64,000 nt of DNA from Takakia lepidozioides (taxonomy: Eukaryota > Streptophyta > Takakiopsida > Takakiales > Takakiaceae): the NCBI GenBank assembly GCA_030704615.1, contig CM060732.1:78882171-78946170 (forward strand), given 5' to 3'. A model generated the notes under the pieces. It made no database searches, had not been told where the DNA came from, and saw nothing but the letters and a program-made list of their open reading frames with translations. Of this stretch, positions 45,511-58,881 are shown in pieces; the stretch's first letter is position 1, and each line of letters opens with the position of its first letter. A program made the translations under genes and the position numbers.

Positions 45511-48500
45511 ATGATGCGGACTATTCGGCCACCGGAATCCAAGCAAGCAACCACTTTACAGGTATTCACCTGCTTCTGTTGACTTTACCCTTGTACTGGT
45601 TGACAATTACACTTATTTGCAATTCTGGTGGGAAGGGCTTGGAGAGAGCATGTTCAGGACAAAAGACACAGCACTTTGCTGTGGGCATCTTTCATGCAAC
45701 CCTGCACTAACGTTCTATGAGTGACTACCCCCATCAGTAAGCCTTGGGCATCCTCCTTGCCAGCATCTCAGAATGAAATTACTTGGAGCACTTCAGGATT
45801 CTATCTTGCTTGAAGACTCCCAAAGCAGCTCCAAGAAAGATAGACTCTGATGGTAAATCTATTGTCTTACTGTCCTAAAGTATATTGGTTCTCAACTTGA
45901 ACTTAACATTGTCTGCATGATCTGCACGTCAGGTAGCAGTAAGATGCCGTCCACTTACAGCCAAAGAAAACATCAAGAGTCGTGACATCCTTCGTGTGGT
46001 GGATGACAAGGTTAGTCTCAAATTCAACTTCATCTGTGGACAAGTGCAGCAAACTAAATATGCTCTTGTATGACATCTCAGTTGATGCTGTGTAGGACAT
46101 GCTTTGATCTTCAAATTTTCCTTTATTTTGCTTGAGTTTGTTTCTCAGGACAGAAATCTTGATGGGGCTGCCGTGCCATATGTGTAGCAGTATCCCCCAT
46201 TGCCAACAAACTTGTTGAGCTGTATGTTTTCTCTGAGGCTAGATCCACCTTATTGCAAGTAGTTGTGCACACATGACATGCTCCTACAGTGTAGTAGCAT
46301 ACTATATGAATCTCTACTGGCCACTCTCAGGGTTTTGCTAAAAGTCATCCAGGCCCACGAGAACTCCATGTGTGGAACCTTAGTTTGTGGAATATAGAAT
46401 GTACTCATATGACGTTGTTTGCCGTAGCCTTGTGGCCATTGACCCCGCGCCCAGTTTGAGCGGAACACAGGGACAGAACCTACCTTTGTCAGGGGCTGAC
46501 GCCGGTAGTAAGACTTACCTTGAAGTAAACGATTGATCCGGGTTTTCCAGATATCCTCTAGAAAGCCCTTCACACAAGCATCAATCTGCTGTGTGTGGTT
46601 TGCCCAATAGTCATCCATGATGTCCTCCCCCATGACACAGACTGGAAACAAGTTCAGGGAAGTTTTCTGCCTAGCTTCATTGTCATCAGACAATTTCCTG
46701 GCAACAGACATGGCTTTGGACACTACAGCCTCTAAGTCAGATTTATCCAGCAGGGTCAAGACTTGCGGATTGAGAGTCAAATCCTTGAGAATCTCTTCTA
46801 CTCTCTTCCGCCAGGACTTAGCCGATGCTGTTTCCAAGATATAGAGTCGAATAACTTAGGATATCTGATGCTGGACATATGTTGCAGCTGACCCCACCAT
46901 CTGATCTTGAATTCACCTCGTCGGGAGCTTAAAGAAGGGATGCCAAACTCACCCCGAACAGCCACATTGGCTGTTTTGGAGCATGCTGACATGCACTCCT
47001 TAAGCACCCCCACTTGAATGGATTCTAGAGACTTAGCCTGGTTAGAGTTATCAACCCATACTGCAGATGCGTACTCCAAGGCAGGTCTAATAACACGACA
47101 AAGCATGGTTTTCTTGACCTCAGAGTTGATCCCTCTGCAGTGGAAAAATCTAGTGAGACCCAACGCTTTGCGCTTGCCAGTTTGAACAACTTTCTGAATA
47201 TGTGCATCCCAATTACAGTTGGAGGAAAACTCAACACCGAGGTATGTGTAGGAAGGGAGGACTGGAATCTCTTGGCTTCCCCAATGCCACTTGAGATCAC
47301 CTCCTCCCTCTCCTCGGTCGTTGAATGCCACCACTGCACATTTACTGACATTAGCGTCTAGTCCCCCAAAGGTCAAAATATCTCTTCGCGCAATCAAACA
47401 ACTCCTGGAGATTGGAAGGAGTCTCCCCTATACCTGCGAAGTCATCCGCAAACATAAGGGCTGGTATGGTGGCATCACCCACTTTTAACCCAAATCCCTC
47501 ACTTTCCACATCGTCGAGGAGTTGATTGATGAAAACATTGAAGAGCAGAGGGGAGAGGGTACATCCTTGAGCTACACCTTGGTCTATGTCAAAGAAGTTA
47601 GACTTATGTCCATTAACAGTGACACAGCTTTTGGTGTGAGCATACAAGTTATGGACAACTCTCCACATCTTTCCCTTGATCCCACATGACCAGAGTCGGA
47701 GCCATAGACCGTCTCTCCACACTGTGTCATAAGCCTTTTTGACATCCAAGAAAAAAACAAAAGTAGGTTTCCCTTCTTTTTTTTCTTCCCTGGATAATCT
47801 GGCTTAGAGTGAAGATATGATCCACACAGTCCCTGTTTCGCCGAAAGCCAGCTTGGCCTTCGTGGAAACAACCTCTAGACTCCAGATCAACCTCGAGACG
47901 AGTACTTATAACTCTGCAAAATATCTTGCCAACTGCATTGAGGAGCGTGATGCCACGGTAGTTCCCCGGTTCTTCTCTGTCACCCTTCTTGTATAGATTG
48001 ACAATGACCCCCTGTCGCCAGTGAAAGGGGATCATTTCAGTCCTGCAGATAAGGTTAAAGAGAAGTACAAGGGCCTGTATCATGGGATCGCCACCGTGCT
48101 TGATAAGCTCGTTGACAATGCCATCAGGTCCACCAGCTTTATATCCATTTAAATGCTCACAAATGTTGAAGGGCCAACCAGAATCTCTTGTCACTACCAC
48201 CATGACACTTTATTTCACTGTATAGCTTGTCCCAGTATAGTTTCTTCTGAGACCTTACAAGCTGATTGATATCTTTGCGGATCTGGTAGTACTTAGCGCA
48301 CAATTCTTTGTTGGTTTTCAAATTGCAGCACTCTTTATAGAGGACTCGTCTCTCAGCTATCTTGAGTTTATTCTCATTGGTCCACCAATTAACAGCTCTA
48401 CTGCAGACAATTGCATTGCCAGAGCGAGACTGAAGGTCATGGAGCGATTGGACAAAATGAGGGAGAGCCTCTTCAGCCTTGACCTCTTCATTTTGGAATT

Positions 48501-51500
48501 TTTCTATGCGCCACTTCCGGATCGGACGTTTCACAGATCTCTTGGTGTTGGGAAAACACCTTTTGATCTCGATCCAAACCAGGAAGTGGTCAGAGGTGCC
48601 AATATCAGTTCTGTCGATCAACACACTGGCACTCTGGGCTTTCTCACGAGTCCAGTGCACTTGGTCTCCTTTTGACCTATTATTCAAGGTCAAAAGCTGA
48701 AGTTCTTCCAGACAGTTTATTAACCGTCTACCATTAGCATTCAGCTCGTCCTCACCGAAAGGCCCAATGGTATCATCCTGATGGACACCTTTGCCCACCC
48801 GAGCATTGAAGTCACCCAATAAGACTACCTGACCTTTGGCGAGGAACTTAGCACAGTCCAGCTTTACATCTTCGAAGGCTTTGTCTGCGTCAGCACTAAG
48901 GGTCCCCTCTGTGGACATGTAAACACAACCCACAAAGAGGTCCTTCGTATTCACGCCACCCTTCAGTTTAAGTTCTAGCCAAATACTGTGCTCATACCGC
49001 AAACCTGTTGATAATTTCACAATTGTCACACAAGAAATCACGGACAAAGAATCCAACCCCTTTTTTACCACGTTTGGCAGAGGCTGCCTTAAGAGCGCAC
49101 ATCTTACCGATCCACTTATAACCATTGACATCTCCAACCATTTGTCCGGAGTTTCCCATGTCTCTTGCCCAGCACAGATATGAATAGCAGTTGCCCGAAG
49201 AACTTGTCCCACTTCGAGTTGTTTCCTTTGGTTAGTCAGCCCTGAGAAATTGAAAGTGCCCAGCCGCAAGCCAGAATTGTTTGTCGTCTAGGTAGCCTAT
49301 GGTTGCTCCTGGACGGCCAACCGTTCTGCAAAGGGGGGACAATTATCCCGTGTGTAGATTTTGCTCAAATGGTGTAAACTTTAAGGTTTGGTAAACCATT
49401 CAGAGTACCAAATCCTTCAGTCACCCGACGCTCAGGCTCAGCATACTTAGGGTCAGTTTGTCTGTCTGGCTGCTTGGAATCAACCTCATCCAGTGCATCA
49501 AACCGGTTAGAAACTTTCAAGTTGAAGTCCCTGCCCTTGGTTGTCTTCCTAGAGCCCCTCATTGAATCACCAATGTCTAAGACCGATCTCCAGCCAGTCA
49601 AGGGACGAACTTCTTTGAGATTGTATTGATGAGAGATCTGTTAGCAGCATTTTTGGGCATTGCAACCTTCAAAGTACCTCTGTTATCAAGTCTCGAGATG
49701 GAACCATTAGCCACATAATCCAAGCCTAAGCTGGAGCACACAGTTTTAAAGGACACATCGTCCATCCTGGGATTCACCCCAAAAACTACACATGAAGCCC
49801 TAGATAAGTAACCAATTCCCAGGAATGACCCTGGGGAGTGTTGTTATTGATAAGAGGTAATGTATTGGTAGAATTCGCAGGCTATAAGTTTAAGCACAAG
49901 GACCAACCCTAGCCCAAGTGCCAAGTATGCTAGACAGAGCATACGATTGCCCAATTTGGGCGGAGGGGCTGCCCCCAAGCGGTAGGGGTCCGCTTGGTAC
50001 CATTCAGAGATCACACTCCAGGGAGCTGCAGGGAATGGCCCGCGTAGGCATATTCTAAAGAGGGAAAGGCCCCAAACTCTCCAACTAAATCCAATGCACT
50101 ACCTTACAGGTCGAAACAAACAAAGACACGGGGTCACAAGGCCGGCATTTAGTCACAGAGACATTTATGTACTCCCGTATCAAGTCCACCCAATGGCAAT
50201 AGGCTTCCTAAAAGGACAGGGAGCCTATCTCCAACATAGAAAACAAGATAGAGATAAGAGTTTTATGTACTACATCCATTCTTTCTGTACTTCACAAAGG
50301 AACTGCACTCTTCAGGTGGTCAATCCACTGATTACAACCTGGCATTTCGTAGCCAAGTACTTACTTTTTGGAATCGTCCATCTTGTCGTCTACAGGTGGT
50401 TGTAGTGCTGGATCCAGATGTATCCAAGGAGTACCTAGACCGAGTGCAGAATCGAAGCAAAGAAAAGAGATATGCCTATGATGTAGCATTTGGTGCTGAA
50501 TCCACAAATGAGGTACCCGCAGATGCTTTGAAAGTTCCCTTAGACCATGGATCACAACTTCATACTAGAGACCTTGGCATGTGCTTGTCCGCTTGAACAA
50601 CCCACAGAACTGACGGAGTATCTTCTCTTGCTGCCCAGATTTGAACTTGGACTGTGTGTATCTTCACAGGATGTATACAATGTCACAGTGAGCTCAATGG
50701 TGGATGGGGTCGTTCATGGTCTTAATGCTACTATCTTTGCCTATGGAGCTACAGGAAGGTACTCTTTTGAATCCAGACCAAACAAAGGCAGAATTGTTAC
50801 ATGGATGACCTTCTGTCCCTTCCGACGGATCCAGTATATCCATTCTATTGGAATCACTTGCTTATCATATGAACTTCGATGACTGTGGGCTTGTTGCCAT
50901 GTGAAACTTCGGCCTATGGTGGACAGGGTTTAACTTAGTTTTGCAATACATATGTCTCAACTGCAACAAGTGGGAGAGAGATAGTTGGCAGTTAAGATCA
51001 TGCTTGCTGGAGCACATGCAAGGGGTATGGTTACAAGGATTGGAATATCAGTTAATTTTATTGTGGCAATTGCTTGAATCTTCGAAGTTGATCATTAAAA
51101 ATCACCCTGTATAGATGTTATGGTAGCACATTCAATTATATCCTCCTTCCTGCACGGTTTCAGACTGACTGTTCTTGTCTTTTGCGTGGCAGTGGCAAAA
51201 CACATACCATGGCAGGGACCCCAGAGGACCCAGGGCTTATGGTGCTCAGCTTGCAAGCCATATTTGCTCTGATTTCCAAGCAAGAAGCTGAATATGAATT
51301 TGAGGTCACCTGCTCCTATCTGGAAGTCTATAATGAGGTACAGATATTTGCGGTGCTCAGTTGGTAGCAGCAATTTATTGGTGAAATATTAGTCTGCTAG
51401 TTAGGGCCCTGAAGTACGAGGCAGATATTGTTCACTAAGTGTTCAGTGACAAGCTTTATTTGAAGAGCCACGTGTCTGGTTGTCTTGTAGGTGATCTATG

Positions 51501-54500
51501 ATTTGCTGGAGAGATCGTCAGGCCATCTAGAACTTCGCGAGGATCCCGATCAAGGCATCACTGTTGCTGGCCTCAAGCGCATCCAGGTTTTTCCCTGTGA
51601 TTAAGTAGTATTTATTATCATAGAGAAAATCTGCATTTTTTGTATTGGCCTCTTTTGTATAATCGGCCACTGACAAGTATACCTCGACAACATCTGATCG
51701 TGTCCTATGCAACACTAAGGACATCACCTTTGCATGGGTAGTAACTTGGTGGGCACAGTGGCTATGTTTAAAACAAAACTGGAAAGCAGTCCAACCTACG
51801 TTTGGGCACTTCAGGCACTTGAGCAAATGATATCTTTGTGAATTTCCAGAGTTTACAGTTCTCATGCTTCTGCCTTTTTGTGCCATATGGATACAGGTCA
51901 GCTCTGCTGAGAAAATTCTAGAACTGCTAACTCAAGGAAATGCTCGGCGAAAGACAGAAAGTACAGATGCCAATGCCACCTCATCACGGTCAGTGATAGA
52001 TAACTCCGGGAGTAGGTTCAATGAAGATTTGAACCCTACCGAGGAGAAAAGTGTTTTGGTTCTTGCAATTACATAGTTGATAGTGGGTATTCATGCATTA
52101 AACCGCCAGGCTAGATATGCTTCCATGACTGTTGTTCTTTAACAGCTAATTGGGATTTGATCTATTGTTTGTAGACTTGCAATGCGCAGAATGAAAGCAT
52201 TGCCAGATTATCGCTTTTGTTTGCTTCCACAAAGTCTTTGCAGTGAACCATAATTTGGTCAAAGAAATACGTATCTCTGGAAAACGCATGCATGTTCAAC
52301 TGAAGGTCTACATGTGATCAAACATCAAGAAGTGTCTGATTTCCAATCATATGTTGTCTGATATTCGAAACATATTCATCTTGCTCATATCTTGGTTGAG
52401 TGGCTTGTATGGAAAGCAGTTCTCATGCTGTCTTGGAGATAATTGTCAAGAGAAAGCAACGGAATCAGTATCGGTCCCAAATGCTACGCGGCAAGCTGGC
52501 TTTGGTCGATCTGGCTGGCAGGTTGGTTACACGAGTTTCTGTGTTTAACTTCATGTAAGGTAAACCCTGTTATGCAGTTGAAATGGGGAGCTTGCACAAT
52601 GAAGTAAGGCATGTTCAGTTGCAAGGAGGCCACAACCAGTCTAAATATTTTAGAGAGAGCCAAAATGCTGCCCAATCCCAGATGGACCATGGACTGTATT
52701 ATGTAGTTTGTCAAGTAGATCTTTGGTCTGCAAGAGTTGGACAGCAAAGACCAGACACCTCTCTAGTGACAGCAACTCTTCATAATTTGTCTGTTCCAGG
52801 ACACGTCAATGGAGAGTGAACCTCAAGGAGGTACTCCTATCTTTTACATGCTTCTTTCCGTTCACTTTAGTATCCTCTGGACATCAGGAAGGTCTTTCTC
52901 TCCGATTCAGCTCTCACACTTAGACGTGAGTGCTAGGTACAAAATTTAGACCCTATTCAGCCAGATATATGGATATGGATATTGCTATCTTGCTAGCTTC
53001 CTGGCAGTAATACCAATGTCACATCAGCATATGCATCAGTGTTAATGGTCGTTCTGGTTCTCCTGGTATTGATTGTGCAGCGAAAGGGCTTCAGAGACAA
53101 ATAACGCAGGACAAAAGCTGAGAGATGGTGCCAATATTAATCGGTCGCTTCTTGCACTAGCTAACTGCATCAACGCTCTTGGGAAGCAGCAGAAGAAAGG
53201 TCTCGCTTATGTCCCATATCGCAATAGGTTTGTAATTGAAGCTCACTGACCTATTTTGAACTTCCAGGTTGCAAAGTTCTGTTTCTCCTGGGCTTGCATG
53301 CTGAGAGAGTTACCCGAGGGCGAATCTAGCCTACTGCACTTGTAGGGCTAAGGATAGTCAACTGTGTGCAAAGGTAGCACTTAAATCGATGATGTTTCAT
53401 TACCTAGCAACAAGCAACCATGAGGGGCAGGGGCTACAGGTCCTGGAGGTTCTTAGAAGACACTGCATATGTGGCTTCAGTGTAGGGACTCGATGCTGGA
53501 GCACCTCCCCTGGAAGTGTTTCTCTGGTTGGAGGGTGGAGCATGGCCAGCCAAAGTGATAGCACCTATTTTGATGACACACATAATCTCAGCGTAGTCAC
53601 AGGCACATTGTGCGATGAGGATTTTGGCAATTATGTGACCTATTCTTGCAAGCTTGTAAGAAGTCCAAGGTCCTCATAGTCTTCATATAGCCCCCTGGGA
53701 GAAAACACTGGCAGCTGAGGCATAAATGCACTGCATGTCTCTGAACTTTACACTTCGTCAGATTCTCTATGAACAGAGCATTTACTCCTATTTACTAAAA
53801 GAGGGACTGTAGGTGTGAAACCAGAGGGTTTGTAGGTAGACTGGACAAATGCCAACTCCTATTCCTTTGTGATCGTCTGATAGCTTGTCTGTTTGCAATG
53901 TGTAGCAAGCTAACAAGGCTTTTGAAGGATGGTCTCAGCGGGAACTCTCGCACTGTGATGGTAGCAACTGTATCATCTGGCGCTGATCAGTACCATCACA
54001 CGACAAACACTCTCAAATATGCAGACAGGGCGAAGGAAATCAAGACCCACATTCACGTAGGATGACCCTCCTCTTGCACAAACTTCTTATACTTTGCTGG
54101 AACAGCCGTAATAGTGGTAGGTCCAGTGAGGAGATATCTATACTATTGGCGTGCTAGAACTCTTGAGTTTCCGTATGTGAGGAACGTTTATGTCCAGGAC
54201 ATGCAGGAAGCTCCATTAACATGATCGGGATGGTGTGAACAGAAAGATGTTTTCCCTTAGATTATGTGAATGATGTATCCATGAGCGGTCGTGTTTCCAG
54301 GCATCAACAGGGGTGGGCCAACCAGCTATAACTCAATCAGTTAGGCCTTCAGCCCGGAGCATTGTCGCACGCCGCGTTCGGGAGAGAGGCAGTGACAACA
54401 AAGATAAGCCAGGGGGTGCCAGTTACATCGAAGTCAAGGGTGCCAATGTCAGTGTTTCACATGGTCCAAACCAGTTTAAATCACGTTTGACCTGTGACTA

Positions 54501-57500
54501 CATCGTGTTTCAATCTTTCCCGGGACTGTATCCCGATCCGATGCAGCCAGCTTACAGTGGAGTGACCTCGTTTGCAATATGGTTTTGGCGTTCATGTGGA
54601 CAAAATGCTACCCTTGTTGAGTGTGTTGACCAGTTGTCTGTTCAATTCTTCTTACCATGTGTCTCGCTGTGATTGCAGCTGAATGTGGGTACAGTGGATG
54701 CTCATGTGGCAGACTACCAACTTATGATAGATAACCTCCAGGTATGGCTCATCGAAGAGTGGTATTTTTTTCATTGTTTCATTCTTCTGCTTGGCAAACT
54801 CAAAGCTCCATCACTTAGTTGGTGAGGCTTTCCCTTACCTTCTCTCTCCTACATGGGCTGCTTGTTAAGGGTTATTTTCTTGTATCCAAAAAGCTCTTTG
54901 AGGTCTCCGCGGACGTTATAAAGTACCATTTCATTTCATTTCATTTCTTTCCCTTGATGATATTTTTTTTTCTCGATAAACTTTTTGATGATATTTTTGG
55001 GCTGGTTGGTGAGGACTGAGGACCCACTTCTTATAACCTCTTTGAGGTTCGGAGTGATAAAGTTCGTTCTATTTCCTTATTTCATTCCCTCCATGGTTGG
55101 CCTCTCCCTGCAGGCTTATTGGCCTGGCTACAACCAGTTTGCAGTTTTACTGAAACTGCAGTCTCTATGGTACTCTTGAACAGTGGGAACCTCACTGATA
55201 GCCAACTCACGGCCTTTCATCAACTAGCTTTCTGGGCATGGATCAATTTGAGAAGCACAATTGTGGTTGCTCAACCACATTTTAATCATGCCCCTTCTTG
55301 ATTGGTGAGTTGTGGTCCAGGTGGAGGTGACCCAATTAAGAAGGGAGCTGGCAGACAAAGAGTCTCAATTAAGTGCTCGCAACCCAGAAAAAGAGAAGTC
55401 AGCTGACAATGAACTCTCTTGGCTCGATGTACTAAGCCATGACATCAATGAGAACGTTGAGGAGAGAATCAACTTGCAGAAAGCTCTGTTTGAGCTCGAG
55501 GACATGAATTTGCACAACCGGCAAGAGCTTCAACCACTCGATGAACTGATTGCTGACCCGGTACTTTCATCTGCCAATGGGCACTACCTTCTTGGACCCT
55601 GGTATTTGCTTAGTCCCGTATGTTAGTGTTGGGCTTCTCTGGTTTGTCTGCAATACCCGAACCTACTCGCTGCCTTCTTCCAAAAGCTAGTTTCAAAGCT
55701 TCATCAGTAGGATGTCTACCAATGTACGTTGCTACAAGATTGTCTTGTTGTATAGCCAAACTGCTTAGCTTTGCCTCTTATGATCTGTGTCTGCTGCTGT
55801 GTATCTGTCTGTCACTAGAACTGCAAGGTTTGCTGTCACTTGGCAGTTGTTGTCAGATATTTACCTGCTCCAATTGAGCCTCTGAGATCTCCCTGGCATG
55901 GACTAACAGACGAGCCTGTGCGAGCAAGAAAATATGTTGAATGGTAACCTCAAATTGTTTATAATATTGCATATTTGCTTGTTCACAGTAGACTAGCATT
56001 TAGCAAGCAAGTAAGTGAGGTTTAACTGATCATGGATTGGCCCAGTGTAACAGTTCACAAAATTGCCAATGGTGACTTTCTATGGCAGCAGAGTGTACGG
56101 AGGCATGGGGAGAAGGATGAAGCACTTGTAGAAAGGCGGCAGGTGGTGCTAGACAATATTCGGGATAATGATGAGGCTGGGGTTCATTACCGCCAGGTAT
56201 GTAGGCTTCCATGTTGAAAGATTTGGGGTATTTTGGTGTTGCATTTCCTGTCAAGTAGAGGCACTACCATAAGAATAGAGTCAGAGGCAACCTTCTACAC
56301 GGTTCACATAATTCAGTGTCACTGCAGAGAATGATGAGGCCGGGCTCCCTAAAGCTTCACTCTTCCCCATACACTTTTTGCACTTCCCATTACTTTATGT
56401 GGGCTATTTTTGTTGTCTGTGTTGCTTCAACATCACCACATCCAGCTTTAGGGTATAGATTAAAGGTGCACCTACTCAGAACGTTGCAGGCTAATAACTT
56501 TAACATGTATACATGATACTGGCTAACGGTAGTGAGTTTCGTTGCTTGGCTAAGACAGGACATTGAACATAATGAGGCACAGCGTAAGGAACTACAACGA
56601 CTTATTGATGAAGCCATTGACAGTGACCGTAACAAAACATTCCTGCGCATCCTCAGTCAATACAGGCTTCTGGTAAGCTTTATCCACTACAAAATTGGGA
56701 AGACCAACCTTATGCAAGGGACCAGTGAGGTTATAGTAGATTGCAGCGGCCGATGTTCATATTTCCATTTCCAATAAAATACAAAATTTTCTCATGTCCA
56801 AGAGCATGTTCCCCTTGGCCCTTCATCTCGAAATATTGTTAGAGGACTGGGATGAAGGGGGTCCAAAGCGATGCAATTTGTAGGTAGCTGTAGGGTCGCA
56901 TGCTGCTGGCAATTCTAGCTCCCTAGACATTTGCAAACAGAAACATGTGGCTCATTCTCCTCCAATCCTCCAATTTATCCTTGTTAGAGAACTTGTTTCA
57001 AGTACTGTTGTGACAGAGGAGCTTTCTTCAGGCGTGTAATTGTGTTGCTGTTCATATTTCATATACAATTTATTTGTGCAGGGTATGACAAACATGGAGC
57101 TCCAATTTCAGATGGCCATAAGAGATCAGATTATTCATGATCAAAGAGAAGCTCTTAGTAATCTGTGGTTGGTTCTTGAATGTTCTGGGCTCAATCATGA
57201 ACAAATTTTCGAGATAGCTGCGCAGCAAGGAATTATGATAGAGGAGGGTATCATGCCTGTTGTGGCAGGACGAACCCATGTACCAACTACCCCAAGTCCT
57301 ATCTTGCATAAACAGCCCGCCCTGGCTGGCACAACTGGTGCCAGATTTCCAACCCTGGGGCAGCAACTACAAACTAGTCCCGATGCAATTCTCACGCCCG
57401 AATACAGAAGCTGGGGAAATCGGCATGGACGAGAAGAGAGCGACACTGGTGCATGCTCTCCAAAGACCCCCAATGGTGATTGGAAGAATGTGACTCCCCA

Positions 57501-58881
57501 AGAAAACAGTGGGCACGCACAGGTAGGGGGAAGTCCCTCTAGGGTTCAACCATTGACATACAGAGCCCCTCCAGACACTCTACGAATTGATGGAGTGGGT
57601 CTGTGCAATACAAATGGTGATACGGTGGGGTCGTATTCTCCGGAGAAGCCTAGGGGACCAAAAACCCTGTGGCCAGTGGAAAGTGTCTGCTCAGGAAGAT
57701 TGAGCACCATCAGCCAAGACCAGTCCAGTTGTGGGCATGTGGCAAACGGCCGATCCCCACCCGGAGTAATGGGGCTTAAAAGTGTGACAAGCTCAAGGCA
57801 CCGGCGGAGACCCCGGTCGGCAGAGAGCCGGCACCCACTGTGGTCGCAAGAAAGGGATGGAAATACAACCGGAGGTGATGCAGGAAGTGAAGGCAGTGAC
57901 ACTGAAGACTCTGACCGCTGCTGGAATGAACCCCAAGCAAGGCCCCAACTAAGAGTCCAGGAAGGCTCTCATCAGGCAATCGATAATGAGTCACTTCGCA
58001 GGGTAAACACATGGGCTGGCCAGCTGTCAATTTTCATTCCTTGCAAGGGACTTTGCTGCTTGTGTATATACCATGGCCAGTGAAAGTGGTTAACCTTCTG
58101 ACTGGCTTCATACCCAATAGCTTCGTAATGTTAGCATTGTCTGGTCCACACCTGCACTTTTCAACAATTTGAACACTTGGAAGACCTACCTGATAACCAA
58201 GGCTTCTTCTTTACACTGGTCTTTATTCCCATGAGCAGTTTGGCTGAAACCCCAGCAATCTTCTGGTGATGTAAGCACTAAGCACCCTAGTTGGCTGGGA
58301 AGCGTCTTAATGGCTAACAGGCCTTTAGTGCTTGACTTCTCTTTTGTGAGCTTTTGCAGGAATTGTCGCGCCTGGATAATGAACTTCAGGATCTGAAGCG
58401 AGGAATTGATCGAAACACATCAGCATCGTTCAACGGTATTAAAGCACATGTGCCCCCTAGTGACACTACAGATATAAAGGAGTTGAGACGACCAGTAAAT
58501 CGGAACACCTCTTTGTTACCTATGTTCAATGGTAACAAGGTCTTCTCTAATGGAAGCCCAGTGCCTGCTGCAATTGTGCTCAACAGTACGGTGACACACA
58601 GTAACGGAGGCAGTCACGGTCATGCGCATCCAACCTTCTCTGTGCCTGCCACACCGCCAGTCTTGGAAGGGCGACCATGGAAACTAGGAACTTGTGGTGA
58701 GACGGGCATCGGCTTGGCAGAGGTGGTTTCATCCAAAGTTTCCCCACTGGGTCCAGCAGATCTGAATGACGGACACAGTCTTCTGAATAGCAAAAAGACA
58801 GAGAGGCGCAAGTCCAAATTTGATTATTCCACAGGTGGCACTAGGCAGATGTGGCCCAGGAACTTTACAGAATGGAAGTAG
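45511..58881 (+). CDS. Kinesin-8 family motor protein (KIN8-like), 17 exons
   Basis: Kinesin-8 proteins are plus-end-directed microtubule motors, often with depolymerising activity at microtubule ends. Exons: 45511-45561, 45933-46010, 50396-50512, 50670-50758, 51193-51337, 51491-51586, 51897-51988, 52420-52521, 53081-53227, 53906-54056, 54301-54447, 54679-54741, 55321-55560, 56089-56196, 56559-56672, 57082-58002 and 58360-58881. Phases agree throughout, giving about 1,060 residues. The motor (about 20-365) has [15 protein letters not shown]-loop [14 protein letters not shown] (108-115), [11 protein letters not shown], switch I NATSSRSH, switch [12 protein letters not shown], and neck [12 protein letters not shown]. 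The motor core reads like plant kinesin-8. Coiled-coil segments follow ([30 protein letters not shown]). A long disordered tail ends the protein. Exon 11 ([14 protein letters not shown]) inserts 49 extra residues after the neck. The last exon may instead splice at 58835 into sequence near 59106. Confidence 0.93.
46396..50090 (-). mobile_element. Near full-length, frameshifted LINE copy B in kinesin intron 2
   Basis: Minus strand, read right to left. An ORF1-like region (about 49860-49365) has [15 protein letters not shown]. An apurinic-type endonuclease (49269-48157) has [20 protein letters not shown] and SDHFLVW. Reverse transcriptase spans 48203-47351, with [65 protein letters not shown] and the active-site FADD. 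The C-terminal region runs from 47397 to 46396. These pieces lie in different frames, so the copy is dead. No RNase H domain is seen. Relative to copy A, a segment of about 280 bases holding the zinc-knuckle-like region is missing between MGEDIMDD and YWANHTQQ. The 5' limit near 50090 is approximate. It inserts antisense to the kinesin gene and makes the intron 4.4 kb long. Confidence 0.9.
54880..55080 (+). repeat. Dispersed repeat with TTTCATTTC tail, SINE-like
   Basis: Within kinesin intron 12, AAAGCTCTTTGAGGTCTCCG is followed by GTTATAAAGTACC and (ATTTC)n. A diverged copy, CTCTTTGAGGTTCGGAGTG then ATAAAGTTCGTTC and TTTC repeats, follows at about 55035-55080. The inverted stretch at 19085-19150 shares the same layout. 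A recurrent 3' end followed by a short simple tail is typical of SINEs. Pol III boxes were not confidently found. Confidence 0.45.
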
